This document shows positions 46,873 through 56,464 of a DNA stretch of 64,000 nucleotides, piece after piece. The notes beneath the pieces are model-generated. The model ran no database searches and was not told where the DNA came from. It saw only the letters and a list, made by a program, of their open reading frames with translations. Location of the stretch: positions 19,128-83,127 of the forward strand of contig CATJIO010000104.1 of assembly GCA_949740725.1 (NCBI GenBank). The letters are read 5' to 3'. The position numbers were made by a program, and so were the translations under genes. The DNA is from an uncultured Lachnospiraceae bacterium. GTDB lineage: Bacteria > Bacillota > Clostridia > Lachnospirales > Lachnospiraceae. How positions within the stretch are numbered: the first letter of the stretch is position 1; each line of letters begins with the position of its first letter.

Positions 46873-47231
46873 TGCTCCTCCAATCCTAGTGCAACCCTTT
46901 TAAGCAATTCCTGCGGGAAAAATGGTTTTTTCAGGTAATTGATCGCTCCCAAGTTGATGGCGGTCCGCACATCATCCTCATATCCGGATGCTGTCAGAAA
47001 AATAACCGGGATATCCACATCGGAATCCTTCATCCGCTTAAATGTCTCCAATCCATCCATGATAGGCATTGCTATATCAAGAAGGATCAAATCAATCTTT
47101 TCACATTTGATCTTATCAAGAGCTTCACGACCGGATCCTGCGAGAAGTACATTGTAATATTTCTCCAGAATCAGTTGAGTTCTCTTCAAATTCATTGCAT
47201 CATCATCCACTACCAAAATCCGTTTGCGCAT
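46869..47231 (-). CDS. Single-domain response regulator (CheY-like)
   Basis: A 120-residue receiver domain without output domain: RILVVDDDAMN, phospho-acceptor Asp in LILLDIAMPIMDG, Thr in FLTASG, and Lys in KKPFFP. The open frame reaches 47312, but AAGGAGG at 47240-47246 is 8 bases before ATG 47231, which starts the receiver fold directly. It is the first gene of the three-gene signalling operon and likely shuttles phosphate between the kinases. Confidence 0.9.
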   Translation of the reverse strand: MRKRILVVDDDAMNLKRTQLILEKYYNVLLAGSGREALDKIKCEKIDLILLDIAMPIMDGLETFKRMKDSDVDIPVIFLTASGYEDDVRTAINLGAINYLKKPFFPQELLKRVALGLEEQ

Positions 47232-47435
47232 AACAGCAGCCTCCTTATTTACTCTTAGGATTTCACTAATCCCCATAATCTCTATTTTAAAGCAGGATTG
47301 AAATAAAATCAAGTCTGAGGTTGTTTTCCTTATGTGGTTCGTGTAATTTTCCTCTTCCCTTTCTCTTTAAAATAAGATAAAATAAAAAGGAGTCTTGCCT
47401 GCCGGGCATTTTACTAGGAAAGGAACAAAAAATTC

Positions 47436-49202
47436 ATGGAACAAAAGAAGCAAACCATGAAAACGTCCCAGCTTCTTGGACGCTTTCTGCCATATTACAA
47501 GCCTTATAAGAAAATCATGCTTTTTGATATGTTTTGCGCAGCGCTGACTATTATCTGCGAGATGGTATTGCCTCTAATTTTACGCTACATTACGAATCAG
47601 GGGACGCAAGATTTGGCTTCCATTACCATTCGTCTGGTGGTGGGGCTTGGACTGTTTTATTTTGGGCTGCGGATCGTGGACGGGCTTGCCAGTTTTTATA
47701 TGGCTTATACCGGCCATGTGATGGGGGCGGCGATTGAGACAGATATGCGGAGGGATGCCTTCGCCCATTTACAGAAGCTGTCAGACAGCTATTACAGCAA
47801 TACTAAAGTGGGACAGATCATGTCCAGGATTACCAGTGACCTGTTCGACGTGACGGAGTTTGCCCACCATTGTCCGGAGGAGTTTTTTATCGCTTTTTTA
47901 AAGGCAGTGGTCTCCTTCCTGATCTTATCCAGAATCAGCTTACTGCTCACCGTGGTGATCTTCTTATTTATTCCCGTGATGGCAGTATCCTGTACTTATT
48001 TTAATCTTAAGGTGCGGGCGGCATTCCGGGAACAGAGATACCACATCGGTGAGCTGAATGCCAGGATCGAGGATAGTCTTCTGGGGAACCGGGTTGTTCG
48101 GGCCTTTGCCAATGAAAATGTGGAGCTGGAGAAGTTTCAGAAGGATAATCTGCAGTTTTTATCCATTAAGCGGAAGACGTATTTTTATATGGCTGCTTTC
48201 CAGGATACGGTGCGGATGTTTGACGGGCTGATGTATATGGTGGTGATTATCGCTGGCGGAATATTCATGGTAAAGGGGCTTATCGTGCCAGGGGATCTGG
48301 TTGCCTATACCCTTTATGTTACTACTCTTTTGGCCACAATCCGGCGGATTATCGAGTTTGCAGAGCAGTTCCAGCGGGGGATGACCGGGATTGAGCGGTT
48401 TATGGAGATTATGGATGCTAATGTGGACATCTTCGATGACCAGGGGGCAGTACCTCTGGAGAAAGTGGAAGGAGCCATTACCTTTGATCATGTAAGCTTT
48501 GAATATCCGGATGATCACAATCCGGTGCTAGAGAATATTTGCCTGGACATCCGGCCAGGGGAGAAGGTGGCCTTAGTGGGTCCCTCCGGCGGAGGGAAAA
48601 CCACCTTGTGTAATCTGATCCCCAGGTTCTATGACCCTACCTCTGGACAGATTCGAATCGATGGAAAGGAGCTGAAAGGGATTACCTTAGAGAGCCTCCG
48701 ATCCCATGTGGGTGTGGTTCAGCAGGATGTGTACCTGTTCTCTGGAACGGTGATGGAGAACATTGCTTACGGCCGTCCAGGAGCCTCGAATGAGGAGGTG
48801 GTGGAAGCGGCGAAACAGGCTGGCGCTCATGAATTTATTATGCAGCTAAAGGATGGGTATGCTACCTATGTGGGTGAGCGTGGGGTAAAGCTTTCCGGAG
48901 GCCAGAAGCAGAGAATCAGCATCGCGCGGGTATTTTTGAAAAATCCAGCGATATTGGTATTAGATGAGGCTACATCGGCTCTGGATAATGAGAGTGAGCA
49001 TCTGGTGAGCAAGTCCTTAGACCAGCTGGCGGTGGGCAGAACCACCTTGACTATCGCCCATCGGCTCACCACTATCCAGAACGCGGACCGGATTCTGGTT
49101 TTATTCGGGAACCGGATTGTGGAGGAAGGAAATCACAGAGAATTAATGGAGAAGAAGGGGATGTATTATCAGTTATACACCTCCGCTTATTCCCAAGAAT
49201 AG
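47436..49202 (+). CDS. ABC transporter, fused permease and ATPase (exporter type)
   Basis: A 588-residue half-transporter that works as a dimer. Six membrane helices (about 25-310) are followed by the ATPase domain with Walker A GPSGGGKTT (382-390), signature LSGGQ (486-490), Walker B with LVLDEATSALD and the H-loop IAHRLTT. It resembles MsbA/LmrA-type exporters of lipids or drugs. It is a single permease-ATPase gene, so a homodimer is likely. A DegV gene follows after 57 bases. Confidence 0.92.
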   Translation: MEQKKQTMKTSQLLGRFLPYYKPYKKIMLFDMFCAALTIICEMVLPLILRYITNQGTQDLASITIRLVVGLGLFYFGLRIVDGLASFYMAYTGHVMGAAIETDMRRDAFAHLQKLSDSYYSNTKVGQIMSRITSDLFDVTEFAHHCPEEFFIAFLKAVVSFLILSRISLLLTVVIFLFIPVMAVSCTYFNLKVRAAFREQRYHIGELNARIEDSLLGNRVVRAFANENVELEKFQKDNLQFLSIKRKTYFYMAAFQDTVRMFDGLMYMVVIIAGGIFMVKGLIVPGDLVAYTLYVTTLLATIRRIIEFAEQFQRGMTGIERFMEIMDANVDIFDDQGAVPLEKVEGAITFDHVSFEYPDDHNPVLENICLDIRPGEKVALVGPSGGGKTTLCNLIPRFYDPTSGQIRIDGKELKGITLESLRSHVGVVQQDVYLFSGTVMENIAYGRPGASNEEVVEAAKQAGAHEFIMQLKDGYATYVGERGVKLSGGQKQRISIARVFLKNPAILVLDEATSALDNESEHLVSKSLDQLAVGRTTLTIAHRLTTIQNADRILVLFGNRIVEEGNHRELMEKKGMYYQLYTSAYSQE

Positions 49203-49259
49203 CGCGTTTAGGGAAGGCGTTTTCAACATGTGCGAATATAGAGAAAGGGAGTGTTTCAC

Positions 49260-50123
49260 ATGAAGATTGGAATTGTAACAGACAGCAACAGCGGCATGAC
49301 CCAGAGAGAAGGGAAGGAGCTGGGGATTTCCATCCTTCCAATGCCGTTTATGATTCATGAAAAGACATATTTTGAAGAGATTGATTTGAGCCAAGATCAA
49401 TTTTATGGGATGCTGAAGGATGGGGAAGGAATATCTACTTCCCAACCAGCGCCAGCATCGGTGACAGAGTTATGGGACAGACTGTTAAAGGAGTATGAGG
49501 CGGTGGTTCATATCCCGATGTCAAGCGGGTTAAGCAGCTCTTATCAGACAGCGGCCATGTTGGCGGAGGATTATGGAGGGCGAGTCCAAGTGGTAAATAA
49601 CCAGCGGATTTCGGTGACACAACGCCAGTCAGTATTGGATGGCCTTGCCATGGCAGAGAGAGGATACACGGCAGTACAGATTAAGGAGAAACTGGAGGCG
49701 GTGAAGTTTGACAGCAGCATCTACATTATGGTGGACACCTTAAAGTATTTAAAGCGTGGCGGACGGATCACTCCTGCCGCAGCGGCCCTGGGCACCCTTT
49801 TGCGGATTAAGCCGGTGCTGCAGATCCAGGGAGAGAAGCTGGATGCCTTTGCCAAGGTGAGAACCTTAAAGCAAGCAAAGACGACAATGCTGACTGCCAT
49901 GCAGAAGGATCTGGAAACCCGCTTTCAGGATCCTGGGGCAGAGCACACTCATCTAGAAATTGCCCACACCCAGAATCGGGAGGCAGCAGAGGAGTTTCGG
50001 AGTGAGATCCTAGAGCGGTATCCAGGGAAGGATATTGTCATCGCGCCATTGTCTTTAAGCATTTCCTGCCATATTGGGCCGGGCTCTTTGGCGTTGGCCT
50101 GCTCGAAGGAAGTGGAGTGCTGA
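49260..50123 (+). CDS. DegV family fatty-acid-binding protein
   Basis: A 287-residue FakB-like protein: GIVTDSNSG near the N-terminus, ISTSQPA, SSGLSSS, KRGGRITPAAAALGT and SCHIGPGSLALA. The frame opens with GTG 49251, but GGGAG (49247-49251) is correctly spaced for ATG 49260. Its stop codon is two bases before the start of a histidine kinase gene, so expression of both is linked. It shares layout and many residues with the DegV protein at 36426. Confidence 0.9.
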   Translation: MKIGIVTDSNSGMTQREGKELGISILPMPFMIHEKTYFEEIDLSQDQFYGMLKDGEGISTSQPAPASVTELWDRLLKEYEAVVHIPMSSGLSSSYQTAAMLAEDYGGRVQVVNNQRISVTQRQSVLDGLAMAERGYTAVQIKEKLEAVKFDSSIYIMVDTLKYLKRGGRITPAAAALGTLLRIKPVLQIQGEKLDAFAKVRTLKQAKTTMLTAMQKDLETRFQDPGAEHTHLEIAHTQNREAAEEFRSEILERYPGKDIVIAPLSLSISCHIGPGSLALACSKEVEC

Positions 50124-50125
50124 GA

Positions 50126-51772
50126 ATGTCTGTATTGCAAAAAAGCTTTTGGGGAGAGTTCCCGGGAAAGGGGAGGTTTAGCTTTCGCCTTCCCTTTGTA
50201 CTGCTTTTGCTACTTGTGGGGCTGCTGCCGGTGATTGCCCACAGCAGGATTCTGACTGCTTTTGTGGAGCAGAACCATGTAAGCAGCCGGAGCGTGGAGG
50301 TTCAAAACCAATGCCTGATTCTAAGCAGCAAGATGTCTCGGGCAGGGTATATGGAGGGAAGCCAGAAGGATTACTCTATTGATACAGAGATTAATATTAC
50401 TGCAGATTTATTTCATGGGCGTATCGTGATTGTAAATAGGGACTACCGGGTGATCAAGGATACCTTCGGGCTGGCGGAGGGAAAGATTGCTGTGTCCGAG
50501 GAGGTAATCCGCTGTTTCCAGGGAGAAAACAGCAATATTCATAACCGGGAAAAGAATTATTTTGTCCAGACCTTTCCCATCTATGAGAATACGCCGGAGC
50601 GGGGAATCTGTGGCGTACTGGTGATGGCGGCGTCTACCGGATCTATCAACCAGCTGGCCCAGTCAGTAGAGGAGGAATCCCGGTTTGTGATCATTATCAC
50701 AGCGGTTCTCCTGGTGGTCGTCTCTGTGGGGGCGGCGGGGATTTTGTGGCAGCCTTTTACGGTTCTCCAGGGAATGTTAGATAAGGTTTCTGAGGGGAAC
50801 TTGGAGCAGGATATCGACGAGCATACTTACCGTGAGACCAGGGAGATCTCTGAGGCGGTGAACCGGACGCTGACTAAGCTCAAGGTAGTGGATCAGTCCC
50901 GTCAGGAATTTGTCTCCAATGTATCCCACGAATTGAAGACGCCAATTACTTCCATTCGGGTTCTGGCAGATTCCCTGATGGGGATGGAGGAAGCACCGGT
51001 GGAATTATACCAGGAATTTATGAAGGATATCTCTGACGAGATCGACAGAGAGAGCAAGATTATCGACGATCTCTTAAGCCTGGTAAAGATGGACAAATCT
51101 TCTTCGGATCGGATGAATGTGCGCCAGATTTCCGTCAACAGTCTGATGGAGGTGATCTTAAAGCGTCTCCGCCCAATCGCCAAAAAACGAAATATTGAGC
51201 TGATTTTCCAGAGTATCCGGGAGGTAAGCGCGGATGTGGATGAGCTGAAGATTTCCTTGGCTCTGAATAACCTGGTGGAAAATGCCATTAAGTACAATGT
51301 GGACAAAGGATGGGTTAAGGTTACTCTGGACGCGGATCATAAGTCCTTTTTTGTGGTGGTGGAGGACTCGGGGATCGGTATCCCGGAGGAGTTTCAGGGA
51401 CATATTTTCGAGCGCTTTTACCGGGTGGATAAGGCGCGGTCCAGGGAGACCGGGGGAACCGGCTTGGGGCTTTCCATCACTAAAAATGTGATTCTGATGC
51501 ATAAGGGATCGATCAAGGTGGAGAGCCGGGAAGGGGAGGGAACGACCTTTACCGTCCGGATTCCCTTAAATTATGTGCCGTCGGGGATCCAAAAGGCTGG
51601 AGAGGGGAACAGCCTTCCCACTCCGCTTAAGGGCTCTCCGGCGTTGAAGAATTTCTGGATGGGCAGCGGGCATTCCGGAAGGAGAGAACGTAATACTGAC
51701 CGGAAGGAAGACCTTTCGGCGGTAACCAGGGAGCGAAAGTCCCCGGGAGACAGGAGGGGAGGCAGCCGATGA
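50126..51772 (+). CDS. Sensor histidine kinase (WalK/PhoR-like)
   Basis: A 548-residue membrane kinase: two helices (about 19-42 and 190-212) around an extracellular sensor, a HAMP domain (about 213-265), HisKA with His268 (SNVSHELKTPITS), HATPase (NNLVENAIKYN, DSGIGIP, GTGLGLS) and a basic, Arg-rich tail of about 55 residues. GGAG at 50114-50117 supports ATG 50126. No response regulator gene is adjacent, which is unusual; its partner must be elsewhere. It overlaps the GerMN lipoprotein gene by 4 bases. Confidence 0.88.
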   Translation: MSVLQKSFWGEFPGKGRFSFRLPFVLLLLLVGLLPVIAHSRILTAFVEQNHVSSRSVEVQNQCLILSSKMSRAGYMEGSQKDYSIDTEINITADLFHGRIVIVNRDYRVIKDTFGLAEGKIAVSEEVIRCFQGENSNIHNREKNYFVQTFPIYENTPERGICGVLVMAASTGSINQLAQSVEEESRFVIIITAVLLVVVSVGAAGILWQPFTVLQGMLDKVSEGNLEQDIDEHTYRETREISEAVNRTLTKLKVVDQSRQEFVSNVSHELKTPITSIRVLADSLMGMEEAPVELYQEFMKDISDEIDRESKIIDDLLSLVKMDKSSSDRMNVRQISVNSLMEVILKRLRPIAKKRNIELIFQSIREVSADVDELKISLALNNLVENAIKYNVDKGWVKVTLDADHKSFFVVVEDSGIGIPEEFQGHIFERFYRVDKARSRETGGTGLGLSITKNVILMHKGSIKVESREGEGTTFTVRIPLNYVPSGIQKAGEGNSLPTPLKGSPALKNFWMGSGHSGRRERNTDRKEDLSAVTRERKSPGDRRGGSR

Positions 51773-52707
51773 AGCGAATGATAAAATCCTGGTGGTCTAT
51801 GCTCCTTCTTCTGGCGGTTTTGCTGACCGGTTGTAAAGGGCAGGGTGAAAGATCCATGGAGGAAGAGAAAGATAACCGATACCAGGTGTTTTACCTGAAT
51901 ACAGGGATGACCCGGATCATGCCCTTGGAATACCAGGCGAAGACAGAAGAGACTCTGGATCTGATCCAGGAGCTGTATAATCAGCTGGTGAATGTTCCGG
52001 CGGATTTTGACGGAAAGTCCCCATTGTCTTCGAAGACAGAGCTGCTGAGATTTCAGTGGGATTCCAATGTGCTTTATTTGTATTTTGATACCAGCTATAC
52101 CCTGATGAGCCCCAGCCAGGAAATCTTATGCCGGGCGGCTCTGACCAAGACATTGACTCAGATTGAGGGGGTAGAGTATCTGAACATTTATGCTGGAGAT
52201 CAGCCGTTGATGGATTCCCAGGGAAATCCGGTGGGAATGCTGGGAGCTGGAGATTTTATGGAGAATATTAGCGATGTGAATGCCTTTGAGAAGTCTGAGC
52301 TGACCCTGTATTTTGCCGATACCACTGGAGAATACCTGGTAGAAGAGACCCGCGAGGTGATGCACAGCATCAATACCTCCATGGAACGGCTGATAGTGGA
52401 GCAGCTGCTGGAGGGACCGCAGAGGGAGGATCTGCAGGCCACCATTCCTCAGGATGCAAAGCTGTTAAATATCTCGGTGACGGACAATGTCTGTTATTTG
52501 AATTTTGATTCTAATTTTTTAAATAATCCTTTGGGGGGGAAGGAAGAACTTCCACTTTATTCTATCGTGGATTCCCTGACTCAGCTGACCACGGTAAACC
52601 GGGTTCAGTTTTCCATCAATGGTTCGCCAGCGGTTATGTTTCGGGATACCATTTCCCTGGATACTTTATTTGAGCAAAATATGGATTATGTGATAGGAGG
52701 AGAGTAG
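51769..52707 (+). CDS. GerMN domain lipoprotein
   Basis: A 312-residue lipoprotein with lipobox ending at Cys22 (VLLTGCKGQ) and two GerMN repeats (about 60-150 and 190-295; each with an LYFDTSY- or LNFDSNF-like strand). Bacillus GerM is needed for spore development and germination; in Clostridia such lipoproteins often follow a sensor kinase, as here (4-base overlap). It may modulate the kinase at the membrane (inference). Confidence 0.85.
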   Translation: MKRMIKSWWSMLLLLAVLLTGCKGQGERSMEEEKDNRYQVFYLNTGMTRIMPLEYQAKTEETLDLIQELYNQLVNVPADFDGKSPLSSKTELLRFQWDSNVLYLYFDTSYTLMSPSQEILCRAALTKTLTQIEGVEYLNIYAGDQPLMDSQGNPVGMLGAGDFMENISDVNAFEKSELTLYFADTTGEYLVEETREVMHSINTSMERLIVEQLLEGPQREDLQATIPQDAKLLNISVTDNVCYLNFDSNFLNNPLGGKEELPLYSIVDSLTQLTTVNRVQFSINGSPAVMFRDTISLDTLFEQNMDYVIGGE

Positions 52708-52708
52708 G

Positions 52709-55171
52709 ATTAAACGACCGCTTTTTGCAGCAGCAATGAGTTTCGTACTTGGAGAGGTATGTGCCTGGTGCGCAGAAAGTGGAAGGATGTTTGGAAAAGA
52801 GGGACTTAGAGCCGGGATTTTCCTGGGGATAGCCGCTGTAGCGCTTGGAGGCATTTGGGCGGCGGGAATATGGAGCGCTGAGAAGGTGCAAAAAAGAAAG
52901 AAAAGCAGAGGTGTGCACTGGAAATGGTGGATGCTTCTGCTTTTATGTGTTTTTTTCCTGGGATTCTTTCGGATAAAGGGGGCGGTTTTGAAGCAGAATC
53001 AGCTGGAGGCAGGTCTTCCAGCAGAGGAGAGCATGGTTTCCTTCCAAGGAAGGGTGCTGGATATCCGGGAAAAGGAGTTTTATTACGAGGTTACTGTAGA
53101 GACGAAGGACTGGAGCAGAGTGTTGGTCTATGTGGAGAAGGGAGGGGAGGCGGCAAAGGTCATAGAAAACCAGAATGGGCTTTTCATCCGTCAGTTGGTC
53201 ATGGCAGAGGGGGAGGTGAGCCATTTTGCCCTGGCAAGGAATCCAGGACAGTTCGACCTCCGGGGATATTACCGGGCCCAGGGGATCACGATGGCAGTAT
53301 TTGCAGATCAGATCCAGGGGCAGGGAGAAGGAGCACCCTACTTCCACAGACTCTACCAGTTCCGAAAAAGGTGCAGCCGTATCCTCCTAAAGATTAGTGA
53401 GAGGGAGGATGCAGGGGTATTCCGGGCTGCTCTTCTGGGAGAGAAGGAGGGGATGGATCCGGCGGTGCGGGATTTATACCAGAAGAGCGGCATTGCCCAT
53501 CTGCTTGCCATCAGCGGTCTCCATGTGTCTCTTATTGGGATGAGCCTGCACCGGCTACTCCGAAGGATCGGTCTGGGATATGGGGGCGCGGGGGTGCTTT
53601 CTGGCCTGCTGGTCCTAAGCTATGGGGTTATGACGGGAGGAGGGGGATCTTTGGCCCGGGCGATGGTCATGCTGTTCGCCGCCTTTCTGGCAGGATATCT
53701 GGGGAGAACCTACGACCTTCTCTCTTCCCTATCCCTGGCGGCTCTGCTCATAACCTGGGCCCAGCCCTTCCAGATCAGCCAGGCTGGGTTCCAGCTGTCT
53801 TTCGGGGCTGTCCTGGGGATCGGGTGGCTGGGAGAAAGGTTGAACCAAGCTCTGGAGCCAAAGCACAGGTGGCAGCAGACCCTGTTGACCAGTTTGTCTA
53901 TTCAGCTGATCACTGGACCGGTGATTTTGTGGCATTATTTCCAGTATCCGGTATATGGAATCCTTCTTAACCTTCTGGTTATCCCGCTGATGGGATATGT
54001 GATCCTTTCCGGAATCCTGGGAATCGGGATGGGATTTCTGGTTCCGGCCCTGGGGGAGGCGGCGGTGGGCAGCGGCCATTATATCCTGTGGTGGTATCAG
54101 AGGCTTTGCGTGTGGTTCCAAAAGCTTCCCGGGAACCAGGCGCTCTTTGGAAGGCCGTCCTGGGGCCAGATTGGGTGTTATTATCTACTTCTGGCGGGAA
54201 TGGCGTTGCTTGTGGGGAGAAAAACGGCCGGGGAAAAGGATTGGAAGGTACCGGATAAAATACAGAGGCTTCTGTGCCTGGCTGGAGGTACTGCAGTAGG
54301 TATTCTCTGTCTCCAACCCCTGCCCCAGAGAGGCTGTGATCTTATTATGCTGGATGTAGGACAGGGAGACGGGATCGTGATACAGTGCGAAAGGCCAGGA
54401 GGCGAGCTTTGGAGCCGAGCGGTAGTCTTGATTGACGGGGGAAGCAGCAGCGAGAAGGAACTGGGTAAGAACCGTCTTGCCCCCTATCTGAAATCACAGG
54501 GGATTGGGGAGATCGACGTGGCCATTGTGAGCCACGGGGACAGCGATCATATCAGCGGTTTGCGCTACCTTTTGGAGGAAGAGGAGGATATCCAGATCCG
54601 CTGCCTGGTGCTGCCGAAGAAAGGGATCGGGGATGAAGCTTATGAACCCCTCCTCTCGGCAGCAAAGAGCCGGAGTACCAGCGTGGCGTACATGGAGACA
54701 GGGGATCGGCTGCAGGTGGGAAAGTGTTCTTTTACCTGCCTTTATCCTGGGAAGGGAGACGAGATCGACCCAGAGGATCGGAATCAGCAGTCGCTGATCC
54801 TGCAGTTGGATTATGAGGATTTCCACATGCTTTTTACTGGGGATACTGACCGGGAGGGAGAGCTTAGGGCAATCAACGGATATCCGCAAAATATAGCCCT
54901 GGGGGAGATCTCTGGGATCCAGGTTCTGAAGGCAGCTCATCATGGCTCGCGGTTTTCCAACAGCCAGGAATTGCTTGAGGCCATAGAACCGGATCTGGTA
55001 CTGATTTCCTACGAGGAGGGGAACTCCTACGGCCATCCTCATGAGGATGCGTTGGAGCGGTTTCGCCAGACCGGATGCCGGGTACTGAAGACCGGGGAGA
55101 TGGGCGCAGTGAGACTCCACGTGGAGGATGGGAAGGTGGAATATGGAGGATTTCTGGGGGAAAGTTTTTGA
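52709..55171 (+). CDS. comEC: ComEC/Rec2 DNA uptake channel (apparent ATT start)
   Basis: An integral membrane protein that moves single-stranded DNA into the cell during transformation. The N-terminal part has membrane helices and an OB-like domain; the competence domain follows (about 210-480; LLAISGLHVSLIG), and the C-terminal metallo-beta-lactamase domain (about 540-800) has SHGDSDHISGL and AAHHGSRFSN. The first ATG is 52736, but AGGAGG (52695-52700) is 8 bases before ATT 52709, and translation from there gives IKRPLFAAAMSFVLG, the usual ComEC N-terminus. About 820 residues. Confidence 0.88.
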   Translation: MKRPLFAAAMSFVLGEVCAWCAESGRMFGKEGLRAGIFLGIAAVALGGIWAAGIWSAEKVQKRKKSRGVHWKWWMLLLLCVFFLGFFRIKGAVLKQNQLEAGLPAEESMVSFQGRVLDIREKEFYYEVTVETKDWSRVLVYVEKGGEAAKVIENQNGLFIRQLVMAEGEVSHFALARNPGQFDLRGYYRAQGITMAVFADQIQGQGEGAPYFHRLYQFRKRCSRILLKISEREDAGVFRAALLGEKEGMDPAVRDLYQKSGIAHLLAISGLHVSLIGMSLHRLLRRIGLGYGGAGVLSGLLVLSYGVMTGGGGSLARAMVMLFAAFLAGYLGRTYDLLSSLSLAALLITWAQPFQISQAGFQLSFGAVLGIGWLGERLNQALEPKHRWQQTLLTSLSIQLITGPVILWHYFQYPVYGILLNLLVIPLMGYVILSGILGIGMGFLVPALGEAAVGSGHYILWWYQRLCVWFQKLPGNQALFGRPSWGQIGCYYLLLAGMALLVGRKTAGEKDWKVPDKIQRLLCLAGGTAVGILCLQPLPQRGCDLIMLDVGQGDGIVIQCERPGGELWSRAVVLIDGGSSSEKELGKNRLAPYLKSQGIGEIDVAIVSHGDSDHISGLRYLLEEEEDIQIRCLVLPKKGIGDEAYEPLLSAAKSRSTSVAYMETGDRLQVGKCSFTCLYPGKGDEIDPEDRNQQSLILQLDYEDFHMLFTGDTDREGELRAINGYPQNIALGEISGIQVLKAAHHGSRFSNSQELLEAIEPDLVLISYEEGNSYGHPHEDALERFRQTGCRVLKTGEMGAVRLHVEDGKVEYGGFLGESF

Positions 55172-55239
55172 AACCGCTGGACAAGTCTGAAAAACTACAA
55201 TACAATGATGTTAGATTATAAAGAATAGGAGAGATGCAG

Positions 55240-56427
55240 ATGAAAAATTTTGACATGTCCATTCCCACAAGAATTATCTTCGGAAAAAGCGAAGAAAAGC
55301 GAGTGGGAGAGCTGGTGAAGGAATATGGATTTCACAAGATTTTACTTCATTATGGCGGGGGCAGCGTGATAAAATCCGGTCTCTTGGGCCAGGTGAAGGC
55401 GTCTCTGGAGGAAGCCGGCATTGCCTATGTGGAATTGGGTGGAGTACAGGCTAACCCGATCCTTAGCATGGTGAGAAAGGGAATCCAACTTTGCCTTGCG
55501 GAGCAGGTGGAGATGATTTTAGCGGTAGGCGGCGGAAGCGTACTGGATTCCTCCAAGGCTATTGGCGATGGAGCCGGGAATCCGGGGGAGGATGTGTGGA
55601 ACTACTTTTTAGGGAAGGCGAAGCCGGTGAACCGGATTCCTGTGGGAGCGATTTTAACCTTAGCTGCCTCTGGGAGCGAGATGAGCCAGTCTGTGGTAAT
55701 TACTAACGAGGAGGAGGGACTGAAGCGAGGTTTTAACAGCCCCACTCACCAGCCATTGTTCTCTATCTGTAATCCGGAACTGACCTTTACCGTGAGCAAA
55801 TTCCAGACTGGATGCGGCACCGTGGATATTATGATGCATACCTTAGAGCGGTATTTCGGATGGACAAAGGACAGCTCCATTACCGATAGGATTGCCGAGG
55901 GGCTTTTAAAGGCGGTGATTGAAGCTGGCCGGATCGTGGATCAGAATCCGGAGGACTATGAGTCAAGGGCCACATTAATGTGGGCGGGAAGCCTTTCTCA
56001 CAATGGACTAACCGGACTGGGAAGGGAATTTCTCATGCAGGTACATCAGCTGGAGCATGAGCTTTCCGGTATGTATCCAAGGATCGCTCACGGAGCCGGC
56101 TTGTCTGCGCTGTGGGCCTCCTGGGCCAGATATGTGTGCCCAGCTTGGCCGGAGCGCTTTGCCCAGTACGCAGTCCGGGTCTGGAATATGGAGATGAATT
56201 TTGAGGATCCCATGGAGACGGCCCTGGCGGGAATCCAGGCCACAGAAGCGTATTTCCAAAGCCTTGATATGCCGGTGTCCCTGGAGGAGCTGGAGGTGGA
56301 TCCGGAGCGATTCGAGGAGATGGCGGAAAAATGCACCAACTTCGGAAAGAGAACGCTTCCAGGTATCCGTCAGTTAGATAAAGAGGAAATGATGGAGATT
56401 TACCAGATGGCTTATCCCAAACGGTAA
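55240..56427 (+). CDS. Iron-containing alcohol dehydrogenase (BdhA-like)
   Basis: A 395-residue NAD(P)H-dependent butanol or aldehyde reductase. The Rossmann-like motif GGGSVLDSSKAI (about 95) binds the nucleotide; the metal ligands lie in CGTVDIMMHTLE (Asp, His), in HQLEHELSG and in IAHGAGLS (His). The reading frame has ATG codons at 55234 and 55240; AGGAGAG is correctly spaced only for 55240. It likely disposes of reducing power in fermentation. Confidence 0.9.
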   Translation: MKNFDMSIPTRIIFGKSEEKRVGELVKEYGFHKILLHYGGGSVIKSGLLGQVKASLEEAGIAYVELGGVQANPILSMVRKGIQLCLAEQVEMILAVGGGSVLDSSKAIGDGAGNPGEDVWNYFLGKAKPVNRIPVGAILTLAASGSEMSQSVVITNEEEGLKRGFNSPTHQPLFSICNPELTFTVSKFQTGCGTVDIMMHTLERYFGWTKDSSITDRIAEGLLKAVIEAGRIVDQNPEDYESRATLMWAGSLSHNGLTGLGREFLMQVHQLEHELSGMYPRIAHGAGLSALWASWARYVCPAWPERFAQYAVRVWNMEMNFEDPMETALAGIQATEAYFQSLDMPVSLEELEVDPERFEEMAEKCTNFGKRTLPGIRQLDKEEMMEIYQMAYPKR

Positions 56428-56464
56428 TGATTCTGCCTCCAACAGCAAGGAAAGATGGTAGATC

